NCBI GenBank assembly: GCA_016793095.1
Contig: JAEUJQ010000046.1
Coordinates: 62,001 to 126,000 of the forward strand
Source: Myxococcaceae bacterium
GTDB taxonomy: Bacteria > Myxococcota > Myxococcia > Myxococcales > Myxococcaceae
Direction of reading: 5' to 3'
DNA length: 64,000 bases
In this document: positions 1 through 9,323 of the stretch, piece after piece
Numbering within the stretch: position 1 is the stretch's first letter
Layout: each line of letters opens with the position of its first letter
Notes under the pieces: generated by a model
The model's database searches: none
Told to the model about the DNA's origin: nothing
What the model saw: only the letters and a program-made list of their open reading frames with translations
Made by a program: the position numbers and the translations under genes

Positions 1-1
1 C

Positions 2-907
2 GGCGAGGCGGCCTATGCGACCCTCGCGCCGTCGGTGCTCGCGGACTTCTTCCCCCCCGAGAAGCGAAACCGCGTCTTCACCGTCTTCTACGTCGCGATC
101 CCCGTGGGCTCGGCGCTGGGCTTCGTGCTGGGCGGGCTGCTCGGCACCGCGTACGGCTGGCGCACGGCCTTCTATGCCGTCGGGCTCCCTGGCCTCGCGG
201 TGGCTGGCCTCGCGCTGCTCATGAGGGACCCGGTGCGCGGCGCGTTCGACGAGGCCCCGCCCCGCCAGGTGCCCTTCTCCGAGGCCGTTCGACTGCTGGT
301 GCGGAACCCGATCTACGTCAACACCGTCGCCGGCTACACGCTCGTCACCTTCGCCACCGGCGGCATCGGCGACTGGTTCGCCGAGTTCCTGCATCGGGTG
401 CGCGGCATGGGGCTCGAGCAGGCGACCTCGGCCATCGGCGCGTCGGCGGTGATCGGCGGCCTGCTCGGGACCGCCCTCGGCGGGCTGGTGGCCGATCGAC
501 TCGTCGGCGTGACGCGCCAACCCTACCTCGCCGTCTCAGGCCTCTTCATGGTTCCGGCCACGCTGCTGGTGTGCCTCGCCCTGTTCGTGCTGCGCGACCC
601 CTTCGCGATCGTGATCGCCGTCGTCGTCGCGCAGGTCTTCGTCTGGGCCTACAACGCGCCGGTCAACGCCCTGCTGGTGAACAGCGTCGAGCCGGGGCTC
701 CGCGCGCGGGCCTTCGGCCTGTCGATCCTCTGCATCCACGCGCTGGGTGACGCCATCTCGCCGCCGATCATCGGCACCATCTCGGACGCGACGGGCAACC
801 TCACCGGCGCGCTCGTCATCGTCCCCATCACCCTCGCGATCGGCGCCGTCATCTGGCTCTGGGGCTGGCGGAAGCTCGCCGAGCCGAAGGCCGCCCCTGC
901 TGGCTGA
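2..907 (+). CDS. MFS transporter, spinster-like (3' part, truncated by window edge)
   Basis: The gene enters from the left edge; about 301 C-terminal residues are visible and read in frame from base 2. The first visible segment, GEAAYATLAPSVLADFFPP followed by EKRNR, is the conserved loop seen near TM4-5 of spinster-type (Spns) major facilitator permeases. After it come about eight hydrophobic helices split by a charged central loop (DPVRGAFDEAPPRQ), as expected for the second half of a 12-TM MFS protein. The substrate cannot be told from sequence; bacterial relatives are usually annotated only as MFS transporters. It ends 58 bases before the convergent acyltransferase gene, with only a weak hairpin between them. 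Confidence 0.85.
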   Translation, partial: GEAAYATLAPSVLADFFPPEKRNRVFTVFYVAIPVGSALGFVLGGLLGTAYGWRTAFYAVGLPGLAVAGLALLMRDPVRGAFDEAPPRQVPFSEAVRLLVRNPIYVNTVAGYTLVTFATGGIGDWFAEFLHRVRGMGLEQATSAIGASAVIGGLLGTALGGLVADRLVGVTRQPYLAVSGLFMVPATLLVCLALFVLRDPFAIVIAVVVAQVFVWAYNAPVNALLVNSVEPGLRARAFGLSILCIHALGDAISPPIIGTISDATGNLTGALVIVPITLAIGAVIWLWGWRKLAEPKAAPAG

Positions 908-965
908 CTCGTTCAACTCCGCCGTCGCTCGGTCGGGCGCCTCGCGAATTCCGCCCGCCCTGCGC

Positions 966-2297
966 TCAGGTGCTGGCGTCGTCGAGCTTCGGCTTGAGCT
1001 CCTGCACGAGCGACTGGATCTCTTCCTGCAACCGCTCGCCGTGGAAGAGCAGGTGCTGCCTCAGGCTCGAGCGGTTCCCGATGCGCAGGAACGCCAGGGC
1101 GTCGTTGAGCGCCGCGCGCCGTCGCTCGAGGAAGTAGCGGGTGAAGAGCGCCAGCGGCAAGGCGCCCACCAGCGCGACCACCAGCCCCACCGTGCCGCCG
1201 ATGGCCCAGCCCCCAACGGACACCAGCGTCCACCACGCCGGCACCATGACGAGGGCCGAGACGAGCTTCAGCGTCGCGACCCGATCGCGTGACACCGGCG
1301 CCACCATCGCCAGCAGCCGCAGCGCCATGAAGGGCACGAAATAGAGCGCCACGCCGAGCGCGAAGAGCGGGAAGCCGAGCACCAGCGCGCCGAGGTTCCG
1401 CACCACGAACCACCCCACCTGCCGGCCGCGGTAGGTCACCCGCAGATCGCCCGGTGAGGCGTTGATCACCTCGAGGCGCGCGCGGAACGAGAGGATGTCT
1501 TCCTTGAGATCGTCGAAGCGATCAGGCTGCTCGTTGCGCAGCAGCGAGGCCCCCTTCGAGAAGAGCCGCAGGCGCTCCGGGTCCTTCTCGCGGTGGCCGT
1601 TGCGGAGCGCGAAGAGCTGGTCGGCGGTCTCGATGAGGCCGAGATCCTCCCAGTGCTCGAGGTTGATCGTCACCGAGCGCAGCGCCTCACCCACGCGATC
1701 GGTGAGCGATCGCACCCACTCCTGCTCGGCCTCGGGCGTGAGCTCAGCGACGGCCTCGACGAGCAGGGCCTGGCCGACCTCGATGTGCACGCGGCTCTTG
1801 AACCGGTGCTTCTGCTCGTAGGTGAGCCCGATGGGGATGATGCGCATCGCCTTGCCCTGCTTCGCGACCTTCAGCGCGATGCGGGCGCAGCCGGTCTTGA
1901 TCTCCGAGAGCTGCGGCGCCGAGTGCGACTTGCCTTCGGGGAAGATAGTGATGGCGCGGCTCGCCGCGAGCGCGTTGGCCGCGGTGTCGAGCGTGCCCTC
2001 GTTCTTCTCCATCAGGCCGGGGTGATCCTGCTTGCGGTACACCGGCAGCGCGTCGATGCCCCTGAGCAACCACCCCAGCACGGGCGCCCGGAAGAGCGGC
2101 TCACGCGCCAGGAACGTCACCTGTCGATCGGTGATCACGAAGACCAGCGCGGGGTCGATGAGGCTGTTCGGGTGGTTGCCCACGAACATCACCGGCCCCG
2201 AGAGGTCGTCGGTGTGGCGCACCACCTCGACCCGGTAGAAGAGCCGCAGCGCGAACGCGACGATGCCTCTGACGAGCCGGTAGAACACGCGGGGCAC
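966..2297 (-). CDS. PlsC/GPAT-like glycerophospholipid acyltransferase, membrane protein
   Basis: The 443-residue protein has an N-terminal PlsC-type acyltransferase domain. The catalytic block reads GNHPNSLIDP, with five residues between His and Asp rather than the usual four; this spacing resembles fungal Sct1/Gpt2-type glycerol-3-phosphate acyltransferases. Downstream blocks FLAREPLFRAPVLGW, ALPVYRK and FPEGKSHSAP match the glycerophosphate-binding motifs of the family. The C-terminal third has hydrophobic helices (ALVLGFPLFALGVALYFVPF and further segments), so it is probably an inner-membrane enzyme acylating (lyso)phospholipid precursors. I chose the GTG at 2297 because GGGAG lies five bases upstream; a TTG at 2324 is the longer alternative. 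It lies 60 bases downstream of the Omp85 gene on the same strand, suggesting a link to envelope lipid supply. Confidence 0.8.
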   Translation of the reverse strand: MPRVFYRLVRGIVAFALRLFYRVEVVRHTDDLSGPVMFVGNHPNSLIDPALVFVITDRQVTFLAREPLFRAPVLGWLLRGIDALPVYRKQDHPGLMEKNEGTLDTAANALAASRAITIFPEGKSHSAPQLSEIKTGCARIALKVAKQGKAMRIIPIGLTYEQKHRFKSRVHIEVGQALLVEAVAELTPEAEQEWVRSLTDRVGEALRSVTINLEHWEDLGLIETADQLFALRNGHREKDPERLRLFSKGASLLRNEQPDRFDDLKEDILSFRARLEVINASPGDLRVTYRGRQVGWFVVRNLGALVLGFPLFALGVALYFVPFMALRLLAMVAPVSRDRVATLKLVSALVMVPAWWTLVSVGGWAIGGTVGLVVALVGALPLALFTRYFLERRRAALNDALAFLRIGNRSSLRQHLLFHGERLQEEIQSLVQELKPKLDDAST

Positions 2298-2357
2298 ACC
2301 ATACTCCCTGCCGCCCGCCGCCAACGCATTTCGCGCTCGGCCGTCGCGGTGGCGGGC

Positions 2358-5300
2358 TCAGAACACCCCGATGTTGAAGTGCGCCACCACGCGCGGCTCG
2401 TTGATGATCAGGTCCGGCGCCAGGTTGACGCCCACGTCCACCGCCAGCGGCCCGATGGGGGTGACGTAGCGCACCCCGCTGCCGAGCACGTAGCGCAGGC
2501 GGGTGACGTCGGTGGGCATCGCCAGCCACAGGTTGCCGGCTTCGAAGAAGACGCCGATGTCGAACACGCTGAAGCCGGGGAAGCGCACCTCGGCCTTCGC
2601 CAGGCCGAAGAACTCGCCGCCCTCCGAGGGGATCTGCCGGCCGGCCGCGACGGTGTTGGCCGCCGAGCTGCACCCGTCCTTCGTGGCGAGCACCTGACAG
2701 GCCCCGATCTCGCCGCGGTACTGGGCGCGCCGGTCTTCGGCGATCAGCTGATCCTCGTTGAAGCCGCGCATCGACGTCGCGCCGCCGAGGAAGAACCGCT
2801 TCACCGGGGGCGTCACGGCGTCAGCCACGAGCGGGACGATGCGCCCCCCCCGCAGCGAGAGCGCCAGCACCACCCGCTGCGAGAGGGGGATGTAGCCGGT
2901 CGCCAGCGCCGAGGTCTTGAAGAACGAGACGGGCACCGGCCGTTCCACGCTGCTGCCCGGCGCGATCGGCGTGCCCGCGTACAGCGCGCCCGTGATCTCC
3001 GCCGAGCCCTGCACCAGCACGCCCTTGCGCGGCGAGAGCGCGTTGTCGCGCAGATCGAACGTGGGCTGGAAGCGCACCGTCTGCAGCGCGAAGGTCCCGA
3101 AGAGGAACCGCAGGCGCTCCTGATCGACGAAGGTGAGCGGGACCGTGTTCGAGCGCGCGCTGGTCTCCTGCACCCGGGCCCACTCCAGCTCGTATTGCAG
3201 GGCCGCCGTCACCTTGAGGCGGGTGTCGATGCGGGGGATCTCGAAGCTCCGGGTCCAGTCGATGCTGGGCACGCCGGCCCACCGCGTGAAGCGGAACTGC
3301 GGGCGGAACACGCGCTCGCCGACCACGTCCACCCGCCAGCCGATGTCGAAGGGCAACAGCCCCCGGTTCTGCACCGACAGGTTTCCACGGCCGCCGAGCT
3401 GCGTGACGGCGTCGAGATCGCTGACGTCGACGTTGCGGTTGAGCGCAGGGAACGAGAGCGCGAACCAGTTGATCTGCGCCCGCAGGGCCAGGTTGACCGC
3501 CTTGCCACCCAGGTTCGGCGCTGCCGCGTCGAGCACCACGCGCGGACCTTCGGCGAGGAAGTACCCCAGGCCCACCTCTCCGGACAGGCGCGGGCGCTCC
3601 TTCACCTTGAGCAACACCGTCTTGAGGGGCTCCGCGCGCTCAGGCGCCAGCGTCTCGACCTCGACGGTGCGGAAGATGCCCGTCGCGAGCAGGTTGCTCT
3701 GCGTCGTGAAGAGGCTCTCGCTGTCGAGCGGCTGCCCCTCCCGCATGGTGGCTCTGCGCAGCACGACCTCCTCGTCGGTGCGCTCGGCGCCGACCGGCAG
3801 CACCGTTCTCACCCGCACCTGGGGGCCCGCCGACACCTTCAGCACGCAGTCGGCGTGTTCCCCCGTGCCGTCCACCGACCAGCTCGTCTCGACGTTGGCG
3901 TACAGGTAGCCGCGGCGGGACAGCTCGCGCAGCACGCCCTGGCGGATCTGCTCCAGCGCAGCGACGCTGAACGGACTGCTGGTGCGCACCAGCTCGACCG
4001 TCTCCGAGCGGAAGCCCAGCGGAACGCCCTGCATCGACACGAGCCGGAACCTGGCCTGGGGACCCTCGACCACCGCCAGCTTCGTGACGGCCCGACCACC
4101 CGACCGCTCGACCGCCTCGAGCGCGACCGAGGCCTGCAGGTACCCCCGCTCGCGATACAGCGCCGTCATCGCCTTGAGCCCCTCGACGTAGGCCTCTTCG
4201 TCGAGCACGGAGAGCGGCGGCGGGTTGGGGAAGTCCTTCGCGAACGAGGGCGCGGTGCGGCCCTCCAACGCGAGCGGATCGCCGGTGCCGTGCGCTTCGA
4301 TGATGCCTGCGGGGGTGGCGGCCTCGATGACCCGCGCGAGCACGTCTCTCAGCTCAGCCGCGGGGATCGCCTTGTTCCCCGAGAGCCGCACCTCGATGAC
4401 GCGCACGGGGTCGCCCTCGTCGATGGTGAAGCCCAGCGCCGCGCGGGCGCCGTCCGGAGTGGCCGCCTCGGCCACCGAGACCCGCACGTCGTGAAACCCC
4501 CTGAAGCGGTAGAAGCGCTCGAGGCGCCTCGCCAGGCGCGACGAGAGCTGAGCGTCGAGCTGCTCCTCGCCGTCATAGCTGAGCACCGCCGCGAGCGTGG
4601 CGTCGGTCAGCCGCCGGTTGCCCGAGAAGACGAGATCGAAGCGGGGGCCGGCGCGCACCGGCACCACCAGGCGCCCGCCCTCGAACACCACCGGCGCGTC
4701 CACACGGGCGCGGTAGTAGCGCTCGCGCCGCAGCAGCGACCGCAGCGCCTCCACGCCCGCCTGGGCGACATCGAGGTCGAGCACCTGACCGGTCGCGACG
4801 CCCATGGCCCCCAGCAGCCGGTCCGTCGTGAGGCCCGGGTCGCCGGCGATCGTCACGCTCCGGACGAGGGTGGCCGGGCCCGGCGTCACGACGAACCCGA
4901 CCGCGAGCCCGAACTCGGCGTCGATCGAGGTGTGTCTCACCTTCGCGTCGCGGAACCCGCGCCGTCGCAGCAGGTCGGTCATCGCCTCGGCGGCCTGTTC
5001 GCCGCGCTCGGGCCAGTACTCGGCGCCTGCGGTCAGTCGACCGGCGGCGAGCAGATCGGCCCGCAACCCTGGCGGGAGCGCCCCGGTCCCGGTGGGCCCC
5101 TCGAAGAAGACGTCGGCAGCGACCCGGCGCGGGAAGAGCTCGAAGACGATCGCGACGCCGGCCTCCTCTGGCTCCAGCCTCGCCACCACGTCCGAGAAGC
5201 GCCTCGACTCGAACAGGCCCTCGATCGAGCGGCGCACCGCGCGCCGCGACAGCCGCTGTCCCTTGCGCACGGTGACGAGCTCGGTGATGCGCTCGAGCAG

Positions 5301-5408
5301 CTTCTCCTCGACGCCGACCGGCAGGCGGAGCTCGACGCGCACCACCTCGGGCCGCTCCAGCTCGGAGAGCGGCGCCTGGGCGATCAGCAGCGCGAGCAGC
5401 GACGTCAT
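2358..5408 (-). CDS. Omp85-family outer-membrane assembly protein (BamA/TamA-like), about seven POTRA repeats
   Basis: The 1016-residue protein starts with a short hydrophobic leader (MTSLLALLIAQA). By eye I count about seven POTRA-like units over roughly residues 20-630, each of the pattern beta-strand, two helices, 'RGF/RGY' turn, strand, with linkers such as VIEVRLSGNKAIP. A 16-strand-type barrel follows (from 'ERPRLSGEVGLGYF'), with the family motif FFLGGATSMRGFNEDQL (the VRGF-like loop-6 motif). It ends in NIGVF; a terminal aromatic is the outer-membrane barrel signature. BamA normally has five POTRAs and TamA three; long POTRA arrays are known in myxobacterial Omp85 proteins. The start ATG overlaps the tamB stop as ATGA, which argues for a TamA-like partner, but it could be the main BamA. 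A unique insert near residues 340-370 sits inside the fifth POTRA. Confidence 0.88.
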   Translation of the reverse strand: MTSLLALLIAQAPLSELERPEVVRVELRLPVGVEEKLLERITELVTVRKGQRLSRRAVRRSIEGLFESRRFSDVVARLEPEEAGVAIVFELFPRRVAADVFFEGPTGTGALPPGLRADLLAAGRLTAGAEYWPERGEQAAEAMTDLLRRRGFRDAKVRHTSIDAEFGLAVGFVVTPGPATLVRSVTIAGDPGLTTDRLLGAMGVATGQVLDLDVAQAGVEALRSLLRRERYYRARVDAPVVFEGGRLVVPVRAGPRFDLVFSGNRRLTDATLAAVLSYDGEEQLDAQLSSRLARRLERFYRFRGFHDVRVSVAEAATPDGARAALGFTIDEGDPVRVIEVRLSGNKAIPAAELRDVLARVIEAATPAGIIEAHGTGDPLALEGRTAPSFAKDFPNPPPLSVLDEEAYVEGLKAMTALYRERGYLQASVALEAVERSGGRAVTKLAVVEGPQARFRLVSMQGVPLGFRSETVELVRTSSPFSVAALEQIRQGVLRELSRRGYLYANVETSWSVDGTGEHADCVLKVSAGPQVRVRTVLPVGAERTDEEVVLRRATMREGQPLDSESLFTTQSNLLATGIFRTVEVETLAPERAEPLKTVLLKVKERPRLSGEVGLGYFLAEGPRVVLDAAAPNLGGKAVNLALRAQINWFALSFPALNRNVDVSDLDAVTQLGGRGNLSVQNRGLLPFDIGWRVDVVGERVFRPQFRFTRWAGVPSIDWTRSFEIPRIDTRLKVTAALQYELEWARVQETSARSNTVPLTFVDQERLRFLFGTFALQTVRFQPTFDLRDNALSPRKGVLVQGSAEITGALYAGTPIAPGSSVERPVPVSFFKTSALATGYIPLSQRVVLALSLRGGRIVPLVADAVTPPVKRFFLGGATSMRGFNEDQLIAEDRRAQYRGEIGACQVLATKDGCSSAANTVAAGRQIPSEGGEFFGLAKAEVRFPGFSVFDIGVFFEAGNLWLAMPTDVTRLRYVLGSGVRYVTPIGPLAVDVGVNLAPDLIINEPRVVAHFNIGVF

Positions 5409-8400
5409 TCCCATTCGAAGCGGAACCGCAAGTCGACGCCGGGGTTGCCGACCGTCGTGTTCTGGTTCTGGTTGTCCCACTGGGCGCGCGCCGAGACGCT
5501 CTGGTTGAAGCGGTACTCGGCCTGCGCGCGGGTGCCCCTGCCCGTCACGGGCTGGGTGACGCCCACCTTGAGGTTGTCGCTGAGCACCTTCGACTCCCAC
5601 GTCACCGACGGCTCGGCCGTACCCGTCGCCTCGTTGAAGGTGGTGGTGAGCCGCACCTGCTGGTCCTTGAGGCCCACGTTCTGCGAGAGGAACTTCTGCA
5701 CCTGCCGATCGAGGCCGGTCGCGCTCAAGAAGGCCTCGGCGGCCAGCCCGGCGCCCGCCTGGCCGGCGAGGCGCTCGCGCGTCGTCACGCCGAGGGTCAG
5801 CAGCGACACGATGTCGGCCTCGGACAGGGCGGGCTCGGCGGTGAGCGACACCTTCGGGTCCTCGAAGCGGCCAAACGCTTTCACGTTGACGAGGAACTCG
5901 CGCACCAGCGTCTGCGCCGAGAAGTCGAAGGTGGGCCACAGGCCGTTGAACTGCAGCACCGCCCGGCCCACCGTGAAGACGTTGTTGCGGAAGAAGGCCC
6001 GCGCACCCTCGGCCGCCTCGACCGATCCCACCAGCACCGGCTTCACGTTGGTGCCGGCGAGCTTCAGCTTGCCCAGGAAGCGCGCGCGGGCCAGATCGTT
6101 CTCGACGCGCACGTCGTTGCCCGCCGCGATGTCGACGTCGAGCTTGAGCCACTCCTGCGGCTGCTCATCGGACGGCACCGGTCGCTTCCGGGCCGACTCG
6201 AGCAGCGAGTCGAGCGTGAGGGACTCGGTGTAGCGCAGCTTCACCACGTCGAGCGCCCCGGAGAGCTGGTACGGCGAGGTGCCGCCCCGGCTCGCCAGGA
6301 GCAGCGCGCCCGAGATCGTCGCGGGCACCTTCGGCCGCACCTGCACCGTCACGTCCTCGAGATCGACCTGCAGCTCCATCGCGCCCAGGGAGAGCTTGTC
6401 GAGGCGCACGTCGCCGCGCGCCTTGAGCCGCCCATCGTTGAGGAAGCCGTTGACGTCCTGAATGACGATGCGCGACTCCGAGAAGTCGGCGTGGCCGTTC
6501 AGCGAGCGCACGGCGAGATCCTGGCCCTTCACGGCCAACCGCGCGTCGACGAGCTCGGCGCTGCCGATGACGGTGGGCGCGGCGACTGGCCCGCCGAACG
6601 CCGCCGTGAAGTCGACGCGGCCCGAGGTGCGCTCGACGTCGGGCACGAAGGTGCTCAGCAGCCGCAGATCGACGGCGCCGCGCGAGCGCAGATCGACGCG
6701 CGCCGGCCCCCAGCTCCCCTCGGCCGTGAGCTCGGTCGTCGGCCCCTTCATCGCCAGCGCCTTCACCTGAACGGCCCCCGCGTTCCAGGCGAGCTCGACC
6801 GGCCCCACGTTCGCCGCCGTCACCTCGCCGCGCGCGACCACCAGCTTCTCGAGGTACGCGGTCGCCCGGGTCTGGGAGAACTCCCGCATCGGCCCCACGG
6901 CCGTCACCGCGCCCGCGAGCCCCACCGACAGGCCCTTCGCCGCCGCTGGCAGGAAGGGCCCCAGGTCGGGCAGCTCGACCTTGAAGCTCGAGTCGTACGG
7001 CCAGTCGTTCTTCATGCGGAGCCCGAGCCGCCCGTTCACGCCGTTCACCACCTGACCGGTGACGGAGAGATCGCGGCCGAGCAGGGTGAGCGCCAGCTTC
7101 ATCGGCCCGAGGCGTGCCTGCTTCCACTTCACTTCGTCCGACGTGAGGGTGCCGGTCACCTCGTAGACGTCGGTGGTGCCGCTCACGACGAAGCGCCCCG
7201 TGAGGGCGCCGGCCAGGGGCAGCCCTTCGGCGCCAGCGGGATCGACGGCCTCGGCCAGCGAGCCCTCGTCCCACGAGAGGCGGTAGTCGAGCGGCCCGTC
7301 GAAGTCCCACACGCCGTCGACGGCCAGTCGCCCGAGGGGCCCCTCGAGGCTGGTGGGGTCGAGCACCAGGCGCTGCCCGTCCTCGAAGCGCAGGATCAGG
7401 TTCGCCGCGCCGAGGCGGCGGTCGTAGTACGCGACGTCGGCGACGCGCACCGCCAGCACCCCCGCGAGCTGCCGCGCGGGCGAGTCGATGGCTGCCACCA
7501 TCGAGACCCGGCCCACCAGCACCTGCTGCAGGTTCTGCATCGACGGCGAGAGATCGAGGAGCAGCTCGACGATGTCCTCCACCCGCCCGTCGGGCAGCTG
7601 GATCGACGCGCGGGAATGAAGACCGGTGTCGAGGAAGTCGAGGCCGACATCTCCGAAGAGCTGCGTGCGCCCCTTCTGCGCGACGATGCCCTCGAAGGAC
7701 AGCGTGTCACCCTCGTAGCGCACCGGGCTCTGAACGACGCCGAGGGAGTAGCCGGCGAACTTGAAGTCGCGCAGCGACGTCTGGCCGGTGATCACCACAC
7801 GCTCGGACGGCCCCTTCACCTTCACCTGCGCCGAGCCGGTGCCCGACCAGGGCAGCCCGGAGATGCTGCCGAAGTCGGCGAGATCGACCGCCGACGCGAG
7901 CGCGTCGATGTCCAGCTCCAGGCCCCCGTCGTCGCGAATGCCCAGCCGCACCGTGCCCCCGACGCGCGTCCGCTGCTCGGCGCCGACGCCCAGCGAGATG
8001 TCGTCGAAGACGACGCCCCTGGGGGTCACTCCGAGCGTGAAGGTGCCGCGCGCCGACGAGAACGCGAGGATGTCGGAGCCTGCGCTCTTCGGCGCGTCGA
8101 ACGCCCGGGCCGCGAGCAGGAACTGGCCGGCCGCGAAGTCGATGGGCCCCGACAACGACACCGTCGGGAGCAGCTGACCCGTCACCTCCCCGCTCACCGT
8201 CGCGGGGAAGTCGACCCACGCGCCGGGTACGCTCGCGCGGGCCAGGGTGCGTGCGAGCGACGCGTCCCTGGTGGCGATCCGGGCCTTCACCGGGAAGTTC
8301 TCGCGCAGCGCCACCTCGCCCGACACCCGGATCTCGCCGTCGCCCGCGGCGGTCACGAAGTCGTCCACCCGCGCGACGCCGTCGGCGAACGAGAGCTGCG

Positions 8401-9295
8401 CGGAGAAATCGCCAGGCGTGAAGGGCCCGAGCGCGATCTGGCTCGCGCGCACCTCGGCGCGCACCGACGGCGTCGTGATGGGCCCGGCCGCCGAGACGCG
8501 CGCCCAGACCTGCCCTGAGGGCGACGGCAGGTCCAGCCCCAGCCGCGACAGCGCCCCCATCGGCAGGAAGAGCTGGCCGTTCGCGTCCACCTTGGGGACC
8601 GGGCGGCAGAGCTCGCGCAGCTCGGCTGACCCCGACACGCTGAGCCCCTCGATCGACAGCTCGGCCTTCTGGATCTCGAGCAGCTGCTCCTCGGCGTCCA
8701 GCACCGCCTCGGCGCTCACCCGGCCGACGATCAACCGGCGCGAGCGATCGATCGTCACCACCCCGTGCTTGAGCGACGCGTCCACCTCGCTCGTGCGCCG
8801 GCCCACCTTCGCGTGCACGTCGAGGCCGTCGAAGCGCACCTCGCGACCCTCTGGCAGCCGCAGCGTCACCTGGCCGTCGAGCAGCTCGAGCCGGCCGATG
8901 CGGATCTTCGCGAGCGCGTCGAGCGCACAGCCCTGCGAGGAGGCGGCGCTCTTCTCGGGCACCTGCACGTCCACCCGGGGCCGAACGACCGACACCTCCT
9001 GCAGCGACACCCCGCCGGGGAACAGGCCCGCGAGCGACACCGAGGCCAGCTCGGCGCTCAAGAGCGGCTGCGCTTCATCACCGACCGACAGCTTCTCCAG
9101 CTCGACCGAGGCCGTCAGAGGATCGATGACGCACCGCTCGATCCGCACGGGGAGCCCCACCACCTCCGGCGCCCGACTGCGGACCTCGGCGCACACGAAG
9201 GCCGCGGCCCGCTCCGAGCGCAGCGCGAGCGCGAGCATGAGCAGGCACAGCGCCACGCCGGCGAGCACCACGCGTCCTCGGCGCCAACGTGCCAT
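5405..9295 (-). CDS. tamB: TamB-like translocation/assembly module (DUF490, AsmA-like superfamily)
   Basis: The protein has 1296 residues with one N-terminal membrane helix (GRVVLAGVALCLLMLALALR). A very long, repetitive, strand-rich periplasmic body follows, then a C-terminal DUF490/TamB domain ending in FRFEWE. Length and architecture match E. coli TamB (about 1259 residues). TamB spans the periplasm as a beta-taco groove from the inner membrane to an Omp85 partner. It has been implicated in assembly of some outer-membrane proteins and in phospholipid transport to the outer membrane. The stop codon overlaps the start of the Omp85 gene by four bases (ATGA), so translation is probably coupled. 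It starts 28 bases downstream of the ExeA-like ATPase gene on the same strand. The neighbouring acyltransferase favours a lipid-trafficking role, but that is inference. Confidence 0.85.
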   Translation of the reverse strand: MARWRRGRVVLAGVALCLLMLALALRSERAAAFVCAEVRSRAPEVVGLPVRIERCVIDPLTASVELEKLSVGDEAQPLLSAELASVSLAGLFPGGVSLQEVSVVRPRVDVQVPEKSAASSQGCALDALAKIRIGRLELLDGQVTLRLPEGREVRFDGLDVHAKVGRRTSEVDASLKHGVVTIDRSRRLIVGRVSAEAVLDAEEQLLEIQKAELSIEGLSVSGSAELRELCRPVPKVDANGQLFLPMGALSRLGLDLPSPSGQVWARVSAAGPITTPSVRAEVRASQIALGPFTPGDFSAQLSFADGVARVDDFVTAAGDGEIRVSGEVALRENFPVKARIATRDASLARTLARASVPGAWVDFPATVSGEVTGQLLPTVSLSGPIDFAAGQFLLAARAFDAPKSAGSDILAFSSARGTFTLGVTPRGVVFDDISLGVGAEQRTRVGGTVRLGIRDDGGLELDIDALASAVDLADFGSISGLPWSGTGSAQVKVKGPSERVVITGQTSLRDFKFAGYSLGVVQSPVRYEGDTLSFEGIVAQKGRTQLFGDVGLDFLDTGLHSRASIQLPDGRVEDIVELLLDLSPSMQNLQQVLVGRVSMVAAIDSPARQLAGVLAVRVADVAYYDRRLGAANLILRFEDGQRLVLDPTSLEGPLGRLAVDGVWDFDGPLDYRLSWDEGSLAEAVDPAGAEGLPLAGALTGRFVVSGTTDVYEVTGTLTSDEVKWKQARLGPMKLALTLLGRDLSVTGQVVNGVNGRLGLRMKNDWPYDSSFKVELPDLGPFLPAAAKGLSVGLAGAVTAVGPMREFSQTRATAYLEKLVVARGEVTAANVGPVELAWNAGAVQVKALAMKGPTTELTAEGSWGPARVDLRSRGAVDLRLLSTFVPDVERTSGRVDFTAAFGGPVAAPTVIGSAELVDARLAVKGQDLAVRSLNGHADFSESRIVIQDVNGFLNDGRLKARGDVRLDKLSLGAMELQVDLEDVTVQVRPKVPATISGALLLASRGGTSPYQLSGALDVVKLRYTESLTLDSLLESARKRPVPSDEQPQEWLKLDVDIAAGNDVRVENDLARARFLGKLKLAGTNVKPVLVGSVEAAEGARAFFRNNVFTVGRAVLQFNGLWPTFDFSAQTLVREFLVNVKAFGRFEDPKVSLTAEPALSEADIVSLLTLGVTTRERLAGQAGAGLAAEAFLSATGLDRQVQKFLSQNVGLKDQQVRLTTTFNEATGTAEPSVTWESKVLSDNLKVGVTQPVTGRGTRAQAEYRFNQSVSARAQWDNQNQNTTVGNPGVDLRFRFEWE

Positions 9296-9323
9296 GCCTC
9301 ACGACCCTTCGACTCAACCTCGG

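Noticed and set aside
935-956. GGGCG...CGCCC inverted repeat between the MFS and acyltransferase genes, as a bidirectional terminator
   Set aside because: The stem is 5 bp with a 12-base loop and no T-run, expected by chance at this GC content.
1593-6233. Open reading frame of about 1546 codons on the plus strand, opposite the acyltransferase, Omp85 and tamB genes
   Set aside because: It is antisense to three well-supported genes, its product is Arg/His/Glu/Leu-rich without any recognisable domain, and such frames arise from high GC at third positions.
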